The notes below the pieces were generated by a model. It did not search any database. It had not been told where the DNA came from and saw only the letters and a program-made list of their open reading frames with translations. The position numbers and the translations under genes are program-made. From Persicaria tinctoria (Eukaryota > Streptophyta > Magnoliopsida > Caryophyllales > Polygonaceae), in contig JBANSL010000013.1 in the NCBI GenBank assembly GCA_037127255.1, forward strand, positions 5,458,188 through 5,522,187: 64,000 bases of DNA, given 5' to 3'. Below are positions 42,177 through 52,430 of the stretch, in pieces (the first letter of the stretch is position 1; every line of letters starts with the position of its first letter).

Positions 42177-42795
42177 CGATATGGAAAACTGCTTTTCATG
42201 ACCATGAAATATTTCACACCCTTGTTGTGAAACCAGCTGAAGTAAAAATATAGATTAATTTTTTGGATAGTTTTAAGGTGTTGCATGTTACCATGAAGCC
42301 CATATATCCCAAAGGTAACCTCCATTTGAGTATTTATTTTCAGATGTTTATATAATTAACTTCTTTTTTTATTCGATATCGAAAACTGATTTTCAAGGCC
42401 ATGAAATATTTCACACCCTTGTTGTAAAACCAGCTGGAGTAAAACTATAGATTCATTTTTGGGATGGTTTTAAGGTGTTGTATGTTACCATGAAGTCCAT
42501 ATATTCCAAAGGTAACCTCCATTTGAGTATTTCTTTTGAGATGTTTATATAATTAACTTCTTTTTTATTCAATATCGAAAACTGATTTTCAAGGCCAAGA
42601 AATATTTCACACCCTTGCTGTGAAACCAGCTGAAGTAACACTATAAATTCAGTTTTGGGATGGTTTTAAGGTGTTGCGTGTTACCATGAAGTCCATATAT
42701 TCCAAAGGTAACCTCCATTTGAGTATTTCTTTTGAGATGTTTATATAATTAACTTTTTTTTATTCAATATCGAAAACTGATTTTCATGGCCATAA
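42177..42795. repeat. 196-bp tandem repeat, three copies and a partial fourth
   Basis: The unit start (CGATAT or CAATATCGAAAACTG) falls at 42177, 42374, 42570 and 42765. Each unit contains ACCAGCTGAAGTAA (GGAGTAA in one copy), GTTTTAAGGTGTTG, GTTACCATGAAG and GGTAACCTCCATTTGAGTATTT. The minus strand keeps a frame open across most of each unit (WRLPLEYMDFMVTYNTLKPS type), suggesting that the unit came from coding sequence that was then amplified. Confidence 0.9.
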
Positions 42796-43092
42796 TGTAC
42801 TTCACACCATGCCTATAACGTCATTGCACCCATATGAAATGCAATGTCAAATAGACAATTAAATACCATTCAAATAAAATTATATAATCCCAAAAGACAA
42901 TTAAATAACATTAACAACATAAAGAAATTGTAAATGTTCAAACAAACCACACTTCAAGTCACAACACAAAACGGAAACAAAACAACCAAATGTTCAACAA
43001 ACCAAACTTCAAGCCCCAAAACAAAACATAAAATAAACAACCAAATGTTCTTGAAATTGCAAATGACCAAATTTCCACGAATTCAGCTACAT

Positions 43093-43443
43093 CTACGGCT
43101 CCACCTTCATCTTCTTTGTTGCGGATCCCTCGTATGCATATGGCTCATCTCCATCACTAATGACCTCAAGAGGATCCTATTATACAAAAAATTTAAGATA
43201 TAAGGATCACTATATCACAAGTCAAAACATACTTTATTTGATTGTAAACACATGTTACCTCATGCACTTGATGCTTTGAAAGATATGCATCAATTTTTTT
43301 TTCTCATCGTTATTCATTTCCTTGACGTTAAAAGATGAATTTCCCAAATGCTTGACATTATAATTGGAGATTTCAACCGCAAAGATAAATATCTTCCCTA
43401 ATATAGCCCTAAGTTCATCCGGAATCGTCAAAGACTCACCTCC
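43093..43443 (-). pseudogene. RPA1-like C-terminal fragment, two exons
   Basis: Exon 43443-43259 reads GGESLTIPDELRAILGKIF, then FAVEISNYNVKHLGNSSFNV, then KKKLMHIFQSIKCM. This resembles the C-terminal OB-fold end of plant RPA70-like proteins (IP(D/E)(D/E)L..LLGK...F.V.I..YN(V/I) and a following F.V). It has good splice sites on both sides. The next exon, 43176-43093, reads DPLEVISDGDEPYAYEGSA, then KKMKVEP and a stop, but in a phase two bases off from exon 1, so the joined frame is broken. It lies inside the Mutator-like element. The family call rests on motif recall. Confidence 0.45.
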
Positions 43444-43529
43444 CTAAAGGCATATATGTAAACTGAAGGGGAACATTTTTAGGCAGCATATAACCATTTC
43501 ATTAAAGGAAGGATTTTTAGGCAGCATAT

Positions 43530-44145
43530 GTTATCCAGCAGCAACAATGCACTCGAAAACACTCGAAATTTTGAAGAGAAATCAGCCCTATAGTGAAATT
43601 AGAAGCAAAATCAATCCTAGAAGCGAAATCAGTCCTAGAGCAATCAAAATTCAGAAGTGAAACCATTCCTAGACCGAAATCAAAAGCAAAATTAGTCCCA
43701 GAAGCGAAATCAGAAGCAACATACGTGAAATCAGTCATAAAGCAATCAAAATTCAGAAGTATATGCGAAATAAAAATCAGAAATTCAAAAGCAAGAGAAA
43801 CAAAATCGAAATTCAGAAGCAAGCGAAACAGAGATTCAGAAGCCATCAACACACGGCTTTATCAACAACAACAATGCACTTGAAAACACTCGAAATTTTG
43901 AAGAGAAATCAGTCCTAGAGCGAAATTAGAAGCAAAATCAATCCTAGAAGCAAAATCAGTCATAGAGCACTCAAAATTCAGAAGCAAAATCAGTCCTAGA
44001 GCGAAATCAGTCCAAGAAGAAACCGAGCATATAGAAATCAATACACTAAAATACAAAATCAGCCATATAAGATCAAAAAAATACCCAAGAAGAAACCGAG
44101 CATATAGAAATCAATACACTAAAATACAAAATCAGCCATATAGAA
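43530..44145. repeat. Degenerate short-unit repeats with a 333-bp duplication
   Basis: The phrase (A/G)AAGC(A/G)AAATCA(G/A)TCCTAGA recurs more than ten times. A larger block beginning CAACAATGCACT(C/T)GAAAACACTCG is duplicated at 43540 and 43869. A third repeat, AGAAGAAACCGAGCATATAG, occurs at about 44016 and 44090. The reading frames here are repeat artefacts. Confidence 0.8.
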
Positions 44146-45054
44146 AGTAGCAGCTATGATCCAACATTCCAACTCATCACAAAATCCGTGTCTTGGTTTT
44201 ATAACTAATATTGCAAAGAAGAAACCGAGCATACTTGAGAGACAATAACTCATTACCATAAATAAGAATATTAAATCTAAGAAGAAACCAAGCTACTAAT
44301 GCAACGCAACCGGACCGGACCAACATTCTAGCTCATCACAAAATCTGTTGGCAATTTGTTTTAGAGTTGAGGTGTTTTCATGTACTGCATCTTTAAAGGT
44401 TGTTTCTCAGCAATGAAAATCAGCAGCAAGTAGATAAAATTAATGCTCACACCTCATCTTTAAAGGCTGTTTCAACTGTGCATTTAGAGAGAGCATTTTT
44501 CCAGGCAACCATGCTTTGCCTCATTTTTCATAGAAAGATAAGGAAAATAATTCCAAATCAATTTAGACATGCCTGCAGACTCGTATTTCTACTTAATGTA
44601 CATGAACATTCTGCCTATTCCATATATACATGCATTTGGATCTCAAAACTTACTATAATTATAATCAACAAACTACCAATGAAATATCAATTTTGCACTT
44701 GAAAAGTTTCATGTATATATGAAACTCAAACTAAGAAATTAACACACATAAATCCTTTAAAAATGTGTGTGAACGTCATGCATGTGAATTGCATAGTTGG
44801 TATCTTCAGTGAGCAGTAAAAAGAAAAGAACTTTATGAGATATACATGTTAGTCCTTCCTATAAAAATTTCTTGTGCAGTTATAACAATCAATAGCACAT
44901 ATGGACATGATTAAGATTAATTTTTTGATGCAGAGACCTCAACTAACTGTTAAATGCAAAAAGATTAGGTAATTATAGCATATCAATATGTGCTTTTTCT
45001 GTTTTGAAAATTGCATAAGATCTTACTACCATAAACACAGTTGCTAGCAATTAC
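44146..45054. other. Element interior with no recognised coding sequence
   Basis: Part of the Mutator-like element between the short repeats and the JmjC exons. It may include intron or downstream sequence of the captured demethylase, since the next conserved segment (FNCGEA) is not found. Confidence 0.35.
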
Positions 45055-45524
45055 CATGACTGAACCCGATATGGTAAGCCATTGGAAAGGTCACAACAAA
45101 TTCACCAGGATTCTGTACTAACCTAAATCAAAATATGCAACAAACATGTTAGTATAATTTCAAAATTACAAACACTAAGGATAAACTTGCAGAAATCTTT
45201 CTACAGAAAAAAAAAACTAAGGTTTGATTTGATGAATACAAAGAGGATAAACTACTCGAGACTAATCATTCTATGCAACATGGAATGCCCTTTCTGGTGA
45301 CTACTTCAGGTGATAATATAGTAGTCTTTTCACCCAGGATTGCAAGTGCAACTACAATATGGAGATATGAAGGGTCACGAAATCTCATGGTAAACAAATC
45401 CCCTAGAATTTATCAAAATGTATGCTATGTTGACAAAATAGCTACTGACAGTGATATGCTTACCAAGGGTATTCATGTTATCTGCATAAGCCTTGTCCTG
45501 AATAACCTCCTCAAAAGCAATCGG
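45055..45524 (-). pseudogene. Captured JmjC histone demethylase fragment, ELF6/REF6 type (three exons)
   Basis: Minus-strand exon a (45524-45464) encodes PIAFEEVIQDKAYADNMNTL. Exon b (45351-45274) encodes VALAILGEKTTILSPEVV, then GIPCC. Exon c (45122-45055) encodes LVQNPGEFVVTFPMAYHIG, then FSH. In ELF6/REF6 proteins these are consecutive: AFEEVV...NPL, LGEKTT(V/L)(M/L)SPEV, GIPCC(R)LVQNPGEFVVTFP(R)(A/S)YH.GFSHGFNC. Exon c includes the last Fe(II) ligand His (in GFSH). Acceptors and donors are intact except the donor after exon b, where CATAGAATG replaces the expected GT. The family's H-x-E iron motif and zinc fingers are absent. The fragment cannot be a working enzyme but could be transcribed. 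Confidence 0.85.
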
Positions 45525-46925
45525 CTAAATATTCAACTTCAAGAAAATCCAAACGGAATCAGAAATTCATACCATAAAAGAAATTTCATGAATACTAACA
45601 TTTTTCTAGATCCCTTGAATCTTATATCTTATATATGTTCTTAATTCATAAAAAAAAATTGAAAGGGTATAATTAAAAGGCTTGTACAAACCTCAAGTAG
45701 CACAAAGAATAGATTCATTAGAAAAGCTTGAACCAAATTGTTCATGAGAACCATAAACAGAGCTTGAGTCAGTCCTTGTTTTTCATTGTTTTAGTATAAC
45801 ATATGCATTCAACAAATTAAGACCCATGAGAACCATAAACAGAACTTCAGGAAAAAAAACTCAGTTAAGGAGAAATCTTAAATTGTATATACAAAAAAGA
45901 AAAAAACATGCCTACCTAAAGCTAGGTCGAGAATGACCGAGACGCCAATTGAGAAACCTCAGTTTCCCCAAACTCTTGAAACAAATAGAAAATCGCAATC
46001 TAAAAGTGAAATTTTGGAGCCCAATCGAGAAAATACAGCGTTTTCTAGGTCTATCTTCTTCTTGCGGGATGAATTTAACATGAAATTTGAACTTTGAGAA
46101 GTGAGTGAGTGAATTCCACCATTTAAACTGACAAATTCATAGAAAGTGAAGATTGGTATCAACCTAGATTTCCTTCACCAAATTACATTCTCATAAGAGA
46201 ATAAATAAATAAATAATCTAAAATCCCCAAATCTCTTCCCTAAACCCTAAAATTTTGAATTAAAATGAAAAAAAATTGAAAATATACCTGAAGATTGAGC
46301 AGACACATTCTTCACACCACCATCGATCGGGTTCTTCTCACCACTCTCACCGTCGTCGAGTCCAATGGTTATTGGATTGTTCTCCACTATCAATTGGAAT
46401 GGGAAGAGACATCCCGACATCGTTGGTTCTGTTGTCGACTCTAGGGCGTCAGACAGTCCGGTGAGAAAGGGATAAGGAGTTTGTGGTCGAAGGAGAGAGA
46501 GACCCGATAGAGAGATGGAGAGCCGTCAGGGTGAGATGCGAGTAGAAGATGCCATGGGAGGGCTTTAGATTTGGCTTCAAAAGAGGTGAGACGCCATGGG
46601 AAGTCTTCCAGAGAGAAAGCGCTTTGAGTGAGAGAGGAGAATGGAACGTGGGTGAGAATGGGTGAAAACCGTATTTCTTAGATTTGCTCAGAGTTCGACA
46701 CGTGGCTCAATTTTTACTGAAGACATTGATTCTAAAATAATAAGTATAAAGGGTGGATTATTTTTTGCCAAATATGCGCCATGTCATCATTTTTTTTGAG
46801 ATAAAATTATTGTGATATTATTTTAACACGACTTATAAAGGTCAGGATATTTATCTTACGTTTGAAGAGTGGAGATATATTTTTAAAACCCCCTTAAAGG
46901 TTGAGTTATTTTAATTAGTTTCGCC
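45525..46925. other. Right part of the Mutator-like element
   Basis: Positions 46270-46640 are more GC-rich than the surroundings. The minus strand may hold a further captured fragment with a short frame (MSLPIPIDSGEQSN type), not identified. The terminal inverted repeat begins at about 46760. Confidence 0.35.
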
Positions 46926-47040
46926 CTCTTAAATTAATATTACAAAACTTAAAAAGTATATATTTAACATCTACATGATTATTATAACATATTTGAAAAA
47001 AATATTTAAAAATTAACCTATAAATTTTTTAAAAATTACA

Positions 47041-47230
47041 TAGTAAAATGAGTAAATTACACATAACCACCATTAAATTAGGCTAGTTTTCACATAACCA
47101 CCCATAAAATTATAAATTACAGAAAATCACCCATAAATTACATTTATTTTCAAAAGACCACCCATCCATTTAACCTCTAATTATTTTGTTTGAAAAGACT
47201 AAAATACCCCTAATTCAAACTTATTTTTTA
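47041..47230. mobile_element. Single arm of the Mutator-type foldback family seen at 35009-36035
   Basis: GAGTAAATTACACATAACCACC at 47050-47071, then repeated CACATAACCACCCATAAAA, AGACCACCCAT and AACCTCTAATTATTTTGTTT blocks match the left arm of the 35-kb element in order. No opposite arm follows, so it is a truncated copy. Confidence 0.7.
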
Positions 47231-48590
47231 AAGGAAAGACTAAGGTGACAATTGGGCGAGTCAGGTCGGATTCGATTAGTCGGGTTTCAGGTCATTTATG
47301 TGTTGCCTAATCGATCATAGTCTTGATGATCCGATATTAATTTGGTAACTTCTAAATTGTTTTTTTTTTTCAAACTAATTTATAAATCTTATGTAATTAA
47401 TGATGTTCTATCATAAACATTAAATTTGTGCATTTCTACTTTTAATTTTCTAAATAATACGGAGTATATTATTACGAATGATAAATTTTAATTTTATACT
47501 ATTATTTTTAAACAATTATCCGTGACTTACATACGGGAGTCACACTAGTTAGGTCGGTAGGTCACAAACACAAACGATCGGTTTCCGGGCTAGATATGGG
47601 TTAATATTTTGGGCCTTTTTCCGGCCCATTTCTTCTCCTGTCTTTATGGGCTATGTTATACTTCTGTAAAAGCCCATTTCATATCCTTAAGTTTGTTGGG
47701 CTTTTATTTTTGGTTTGTTTTTTTAACTTCGTTATACAAATGTCATTCAATAGTATCTCCAATTCTTACCTTTATAAGAAAAATGTTATCCACTAGATTA
47801 TGATCTTATGATTTTTAAAGCGACCAATATTTATTCTATTGAATCTAAACACCACGAATCCATCGCTGGTTTACAAAAAGAACTACTTAATATCCAAGAA
47901 AAATCTTAGATCATAACTTATGCATTGTGGCTATATTCAAGGCAACCTTAGGTTGGCCTAGCATCATCAGATACCTAACCCAACTGGCTAAATCGAATCG
48001 AATTAAAACAATGTAGAACCTTGGTTACAACTTACAATCCTTGTTTGGTTATGCGCGTTGTAAATACTCGACGCTTCCTGATTCGAATACTATAAAATAG
48101 AAAGAGTTAGGTTTGGTAAGCTAAAATCTCAACAAACAACTAAAAAGAACTCTTTATTAGGTGTGAGTTTCTTAGTACAAATTAGGGTTTTTTTGGGGAA
48201 ATTTAATCATATTAAAGTGTGTGAAGACCTCCACCAAATTCAAAGTCTTGAACTTTGTATGATGTTTCAGTTGGCCTCATATAATTGGGAGTTGGGACTT
48301 TGGAATGAGTCTTTAAGTTGGATGGGAATTTGGGAATTTATCATTTGAGTCTCATGATAGATGGGCCTACCTAAGCTACCACTATGTCTATATTAAAAAA
48401 AAAAAAGATAGAGCTGATTTTTCTACAGAAATGTGGACCAACATTTGATAGATCAACTTGGCTGTTAGTGATAATGCTAAAACAAATCGACCACACCAGT
48501 CGATTTTTTAATAAGATATCTCGAATTTGAACTAGTGAAATCGGGTTAGATGTTGCATTTCGACTAGGGTTAATGGACATTCCAAATATA
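47231..48590. other. Intergenic, no gene seen
   Basis: A weak plus-strand Helitron-like end (CCGTGAC...ATACGGGAGTCACACTAGT, 47522-47549) is present but its hairpin is imperfect. No coding signal is seen. Confidence 0.35.
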
Positions 48591-48599
48591 TATATATAC

Positions 48600-49375
48600 G
48601 AGAATATGAACGACATCGTGCTTTTACCCACATTTGCTTAAATGTTACTCAAACTTCTAGTTAAAGTAGGTTTGACAGAGCGTTTAATGTAGTTCTGAGA
48701 TAATGTTTCACAATTGAGTTCATAATACAATGTCTAATGTGACAGCGTTGGTGTTTTAACCATCAGTTTTATCACCGCAGTTACAAAATCTTTTGACACT
48801 ATACAAAATCATCTCAAATATATGAGAATTTACAGAATATGGAATCGGGTTAATGAATCAGATCAACATCGTGCATTTACTCGCATTTGTTTAAACATGA
48901 ATTAAACTTCTAGTTAAAGTAGGTTTGATGGAGCGTTTAATGTAGTCTTGAAATAAGATTTAACATTTAACTATTTAAGTTCACAGCGTTGGTGTTTTAA
49001 CTAGCAGTTGAAGTAATGTTTATCACCATTGTTACAAAATCGTCCTACACTTGCAAAATCATCCCAAATATATAATGTTCTACAAGACATTGAATTGGGT
49101 TAATGAATCAAATCAACATCGTTCATGTACCCGCATTTGCTTAAACATTTCTTGAACTTCTACTTAAAGTAGGTTTGATGGAGAAATTTGGACAAATCTC
49201 AACCGTAAAAAATTCAAATTTATCCATGAATTTGATGGGATTCAAACCCGTTTAATTAATGTAGTTTTGAAATAATATTTAACATCCAAAGTTCATAGTG
49301 TTGTTGTTTTAACTAGAAGTTGAAGTAACGTTTTATCACCACTGATACAAAATCGTTCTGCACTACCCTACAACA
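48600..49375. repeat. Tandem triplication, unit about 250 bp, with an insertion in copy 3
   Basis: ACATCGT(G/T)C, GCATTTG(C/T)TTAAA, CTTCTA(G/C)TTAAAGTAGGTTTGA recurs from about 48613, 48867 and 49116. Each copy goes on with AATGTAGT(T/C)(C/T)TGA, GTT(G/T)(G/T)TGTTTTAAC and TTATCACC. In copy 3 about 70 bp (49184-49252, ending TTCAAACCCGTTTAATT) interrupts the unit after GATGGAG. Confidence 0.85.
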
Positions 49376-50157
49376 AAATATCACTTTTTTGACAGCCAAA
49401 CAGAACCTTAGCATATCCAATCCAAAAATCCATTGAATAAAGAAGCAAAGTTAAAACGCAATATCTATGTGTAAAGGCGAATGGGGGATGAAGATGATGG
49501 TCAAGGTCGTGATTGGTGGGCTGTCGCGACGACCTCCACCGTGGGGTTTGGGGTTTGATTGCTTAATGAAGTTGACTCCTTAAATTTATTTATTTTAAAA
49601 TGTTCCCTCTTTTAATTATCTATTGGTGAAACCACATAAACTACTTGTGTGTTGTTATCTCTACCAATTAAACTCCAATAATATAATTATGTAAGAAGTG
49701 TTAATGGATAACGCATCAATATTAAATTCTTTGTTCCTATAATTGGTTAAAATGCAGTATTATAGACTTATGGTGCATTGGAGAAAATTTTATTCATAAA
49801 AAGGATTTTGATGGTACAATATATATTCCTTTTCTTTAGTTAACAATGTATTTTTTTTTAAAAAAAACTACCTTGTGATTAATTTATTGTTATGTATTAA
49901 ATTTTCACAAACCAAACAACATAAAATAAATTAATTTGTAAAATCGGAAAGAATCTACAGAAAATAATCTATGAATATACAGTCAACCCCATTCGAAAGA
50001 ACTGGTCTAGTCTAGTAATCAAATGAGCCAAAGTATTATCCCCGTACAAATAGTATTATTTTAGTGAATTAATTTCAATATTATCATAGAATGTGTTATG
50101 TGTGCCTTGCAACATAACTTATCATTTAAGGTTAACAAATGCGGAAATAAAAGTTTA
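49376..50157. other. Intergenic, no gene seen
   Basis: AT-rich sequence with no motif. Positions 49490-49570 are slightly more GC-rich but hold no frame worth calling. Confidence 0.35.
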
Positions 50158-50580
50158 AATGTTAGATGGAAAAAACCATATTGGGCCACCTACAAAATAA
50201 ACATAGATGGCTCGGTAAAATTCGCTGGGTGTTGCCAAGTGGGGTGGGAGGGATTTTTAGGGATTGTGAAGCTAGGTTGTGTGATTGATATTTTTCAACA
50301 ACAAATTGAACATGGATCTGTAATTCAAATAGAAGCATACACGTTTTGTGCAAGTATAAAGTTAGCCTTATCAAGAGGATTAAGAAGAGTTATAATTTAA
50401 GGGGATTGTCTAGAAGTGGTGAAGGTCATCAACCACAATTCTAAGTGTAGATAGGAGATTTTGCGGGAAGTTGAGCTTATTAAGATACTCCATGCTGAAT
50501 TTGAAAGTATTGAGTTCAAATATTGCTTTAGAGAAGCAAACAGTGTTGCAAATTATATTGCTAGATTGAACTACTGAAAG
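50158..50580 (+). pseudogene. L1-type RNase H domain, decayed
   Basis: The frame reads VRWKKPYWATYKINIDGS (first catalytic Asp in NIDGS), then IEAYTFCASIKLALSRGLRRVII, followed by a stop. After that come GDCLEVVKVINHNSKC, LREVELIKILHAEFE, and FKYCFREANSVANYIARL (C-terminal helix; the usual ADxLA is replaced). At least two stops break it. It is a plant non-LTR RNase H remnant. Confidence 0.75.
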
Positions 50581-51120
50581 TTGTACTATGTCGAACCTCC
50601 CTTTTAATATAAAAATTAAAAAACATAATGTTATGATCTAATCTATGACCGGCCACTTGATCCCGAGATCTACCTTTCGCTGACGAAATTTTGTTGAAAT
50701 ATAGTGGGAGTAGTTAATTAGTGTTACAGCAACACAAATTATAAGAAAAACAACGGCCGATTTTGAGTGATGAAATTGGAGATTTAACCGGATTTTGGTT
50801 TAGGTGTGAACATGTCCCCCAAAGACCATCAAAAGCCGTTTGTTTAGTGCAAATTTATCACCAGGTTTAAAATTTGATACATAAACAATTAATTTTTCCT
50901 AACAATTTGTCAGCTCACATAATTAAATTGTCTCTATGAACACCTAACTTATCATATGTCCCATCTTTTCTTGTACAATTTCCATCCAAATATATATAGT
51001 TTGCAATCATGTTTAATGGTGATCGAAATATAAGTTTAATTCATAGTCATTAAATTGATTGAACCAGCTGTCATGTTTATGATATAAAATGGAAAAATCG
51101 AGTAAATATTTACAAGACAC
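50581..51120. other. Intergenic, no gene seen
   Basis: AT-rich sequence. No feature is recognised. Confidence 0.35.
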
Positions 51121-51125
51121 GACCG

Positions 51126-51310
51126 CGTTGTCGACTCCTTCTGTCGGTATCAGCAAAACCAGCCGCCATCTATTTGCTGACTCCACAACAGCACAACTGC
51201 CCCCATTGGTGTTGTCGACTCTTCCTGTCAATGTCAGCAAAACTAGTCCCATCCCCTTTGCCAACTCCACAACCAGCCCCATCCCCTATGTTAACTCCTC
51301 CTGTTGGTGT
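51126..51310. repeat. Tandem repeat with a unit of about 85-90 bp
   Basis: GTTGTCGACTC(C/T)T(T/C)CTGTC, GTCAGCAAAAC(T/C)AG and ACTCCACAAC blocks repeat about two and a half times. The overlapping open frames on both strands are a consequence of the repeat, since it lacks stops. Confidence 0.7.
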
Positions 51311-51402
51311 CAACACCCTCTCGCCGCGCATTTGGCGAAAACTCACCGTGTGGATAGGATACCCGTAAAAATATCAGAAATCGTGTAAAATATTTCGTGT
51401 AA

Positions 51403-51722
51403 AGGGCTCGTTTGGTATCGATGTCTAGATATAAAGATATCGGTATCGGTATCAAGATATATCGATATCGGGTGATATTGATATCAAGTGATATACCCCT
51501 GAAAATCATTATATCAAAATAGCCCAATTGATATCTAGATATCAAGTGATATCGATATCTGACCATACCAAACACTGTGATATCTTATAAGATACCAAAC
51601 ACTAGATATCGATATCATTTTAAGTGATATCGATATCTAGCCATACCAAACACTAGATATCAGATATCGGGGGCTGATATCCGATATTTGATATCTAAAT
51701 ATCAATACCAAACGGGTCCTAA
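51403..51722. mobile_element. MITE-like element made largely of GATATC palindromes
   Basis: The ends GGGCTCGTTTGGTAT and ATACCAAACGGGTCC form an imperfect inverted repeat. The interior repeats GATATC, TGATATCGATATC and CTAGATATC on both strands, and repeats CATACCAAACAC twice internally. This indicates successive insertions or internal duplication of ends. Flanking triplets are TAA/AAA, so the target duplication is not clean. Confidence 0.65.
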
Positions 51723-52430
51723 AAGAAATCGAGTACAAATGACTAAATAGAGAAAAATCTCCTTTTTTCCATAAGAATTTCAAGACAATAACCTAACCAC
51801 CAAATGTACTTATATTAGACACCCTGTCAATATCTCAAAATCCAGTTATTTTTCACCAAATTGGAGAGAGTTTATGTTTAGTTGGAGTTGGATTTGAAAG
51901 TGATGAAAGCTTAAAATCCCTAAAATAGAACTAATAGGAGTTGGCTGCCTAAGGGTTTGGCCGTGGTGATTGCCTCATTGGTCACATCTTACCTAGTGAT
52001 TTCAAGGTCTCTAAACCAACCATGTGTTTTGGTCACACACATGGTTTTATTAAGGGTTTGTTTGGCAGCTTCATAATCCATTGTTACTATCAAATTGCCA
52101 AATTATGTTAGATCCAGTGGGGAAAGACACTCGAAGAGTTGTGTGCTAGTTCATATGTGTGAAAAACACATCCATCTATCCATTTATATTATCAAATTTG
52201 ATATATTATATTTTTGAATTTTCTAATCTATGCCAAAGTGGTATAGGAAAAAAACTCATATTTTTTAAAAAAAATATTTTTCTAATTGAAATATTTTAGG
52301 CGTATTTTAAATTAGATTTTTGGAGTTCTCTTTTTAAAAAAATCGATTCACTATGCGCTAACCAAGTCGAGTACACAAGATCAGTGAGGTTAGGAGGATT
52401 AAGGAGTAGCCATTGACATATATGCAAGAC
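51723..52430. other. Intergenic, no gene seen
   Basis: AT-rich sequence. No feature is recognised. Confidence 0.35.

Larger units (their letters stand above)
40365..46934. mobile_element. Mutator-like element of 6552 bp carrying gene fragments (Pack-MULE candidate)
   Basis: The perfect 9-bp duplication CTCTTAAAT lies at 40365-40373 and 46926-46934. The element runs 40374-46925. The left end reads GGTGAAATTAATTAAAATAA and the right end is its imperfect inverse (TTATTTTAATTAGTTTCGCC). The inverted repeats continue for about 160-170 bp through ATATATCTCCAC, GACCTTTATA, TTAAAATAATATCACAA and TTTTATCTCAAAAAAAATGA. No MURA-like transposase was found, so it is non-autonomous. The interior holds a foldback, a Helitron-type 3' end, a 196-bp tandem array, an RPA-like exon and three JmjC exons, each listed separately. 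The TIR and duplication evidence is direct; the capture history is inference. Confidence 0.85.

Noticed and set aside
43517..44056. Frames of 111, 96 and 64 codons around 43.5-44.1 kb
   Set aside because: They translate short degenerate repeats (SNFALGLISLQNFEC type) and recur with the repeat.
45273..45644. 123-codon plus-strand frame (MQHGMPFLVTTSGD...)
   Set aside because: It is antisense to the JmjC exons; the minus strand gives the recognisable protein.
47510..47550. Third or fourth Helitron 3' end (plus strand)
   Set aside because: CTAGT is present, but the CCGTGAC...ATACGGG hairpin has too few paired bases to be counted firmly, so it is only mentioned in the intergenic entry.
48600..49375. 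CRISPR-like array
   Set aside because: The units are about 250 bp, diverged and contiguous without spacers, and the genome is plant nuclear. It is a tandem duplication.
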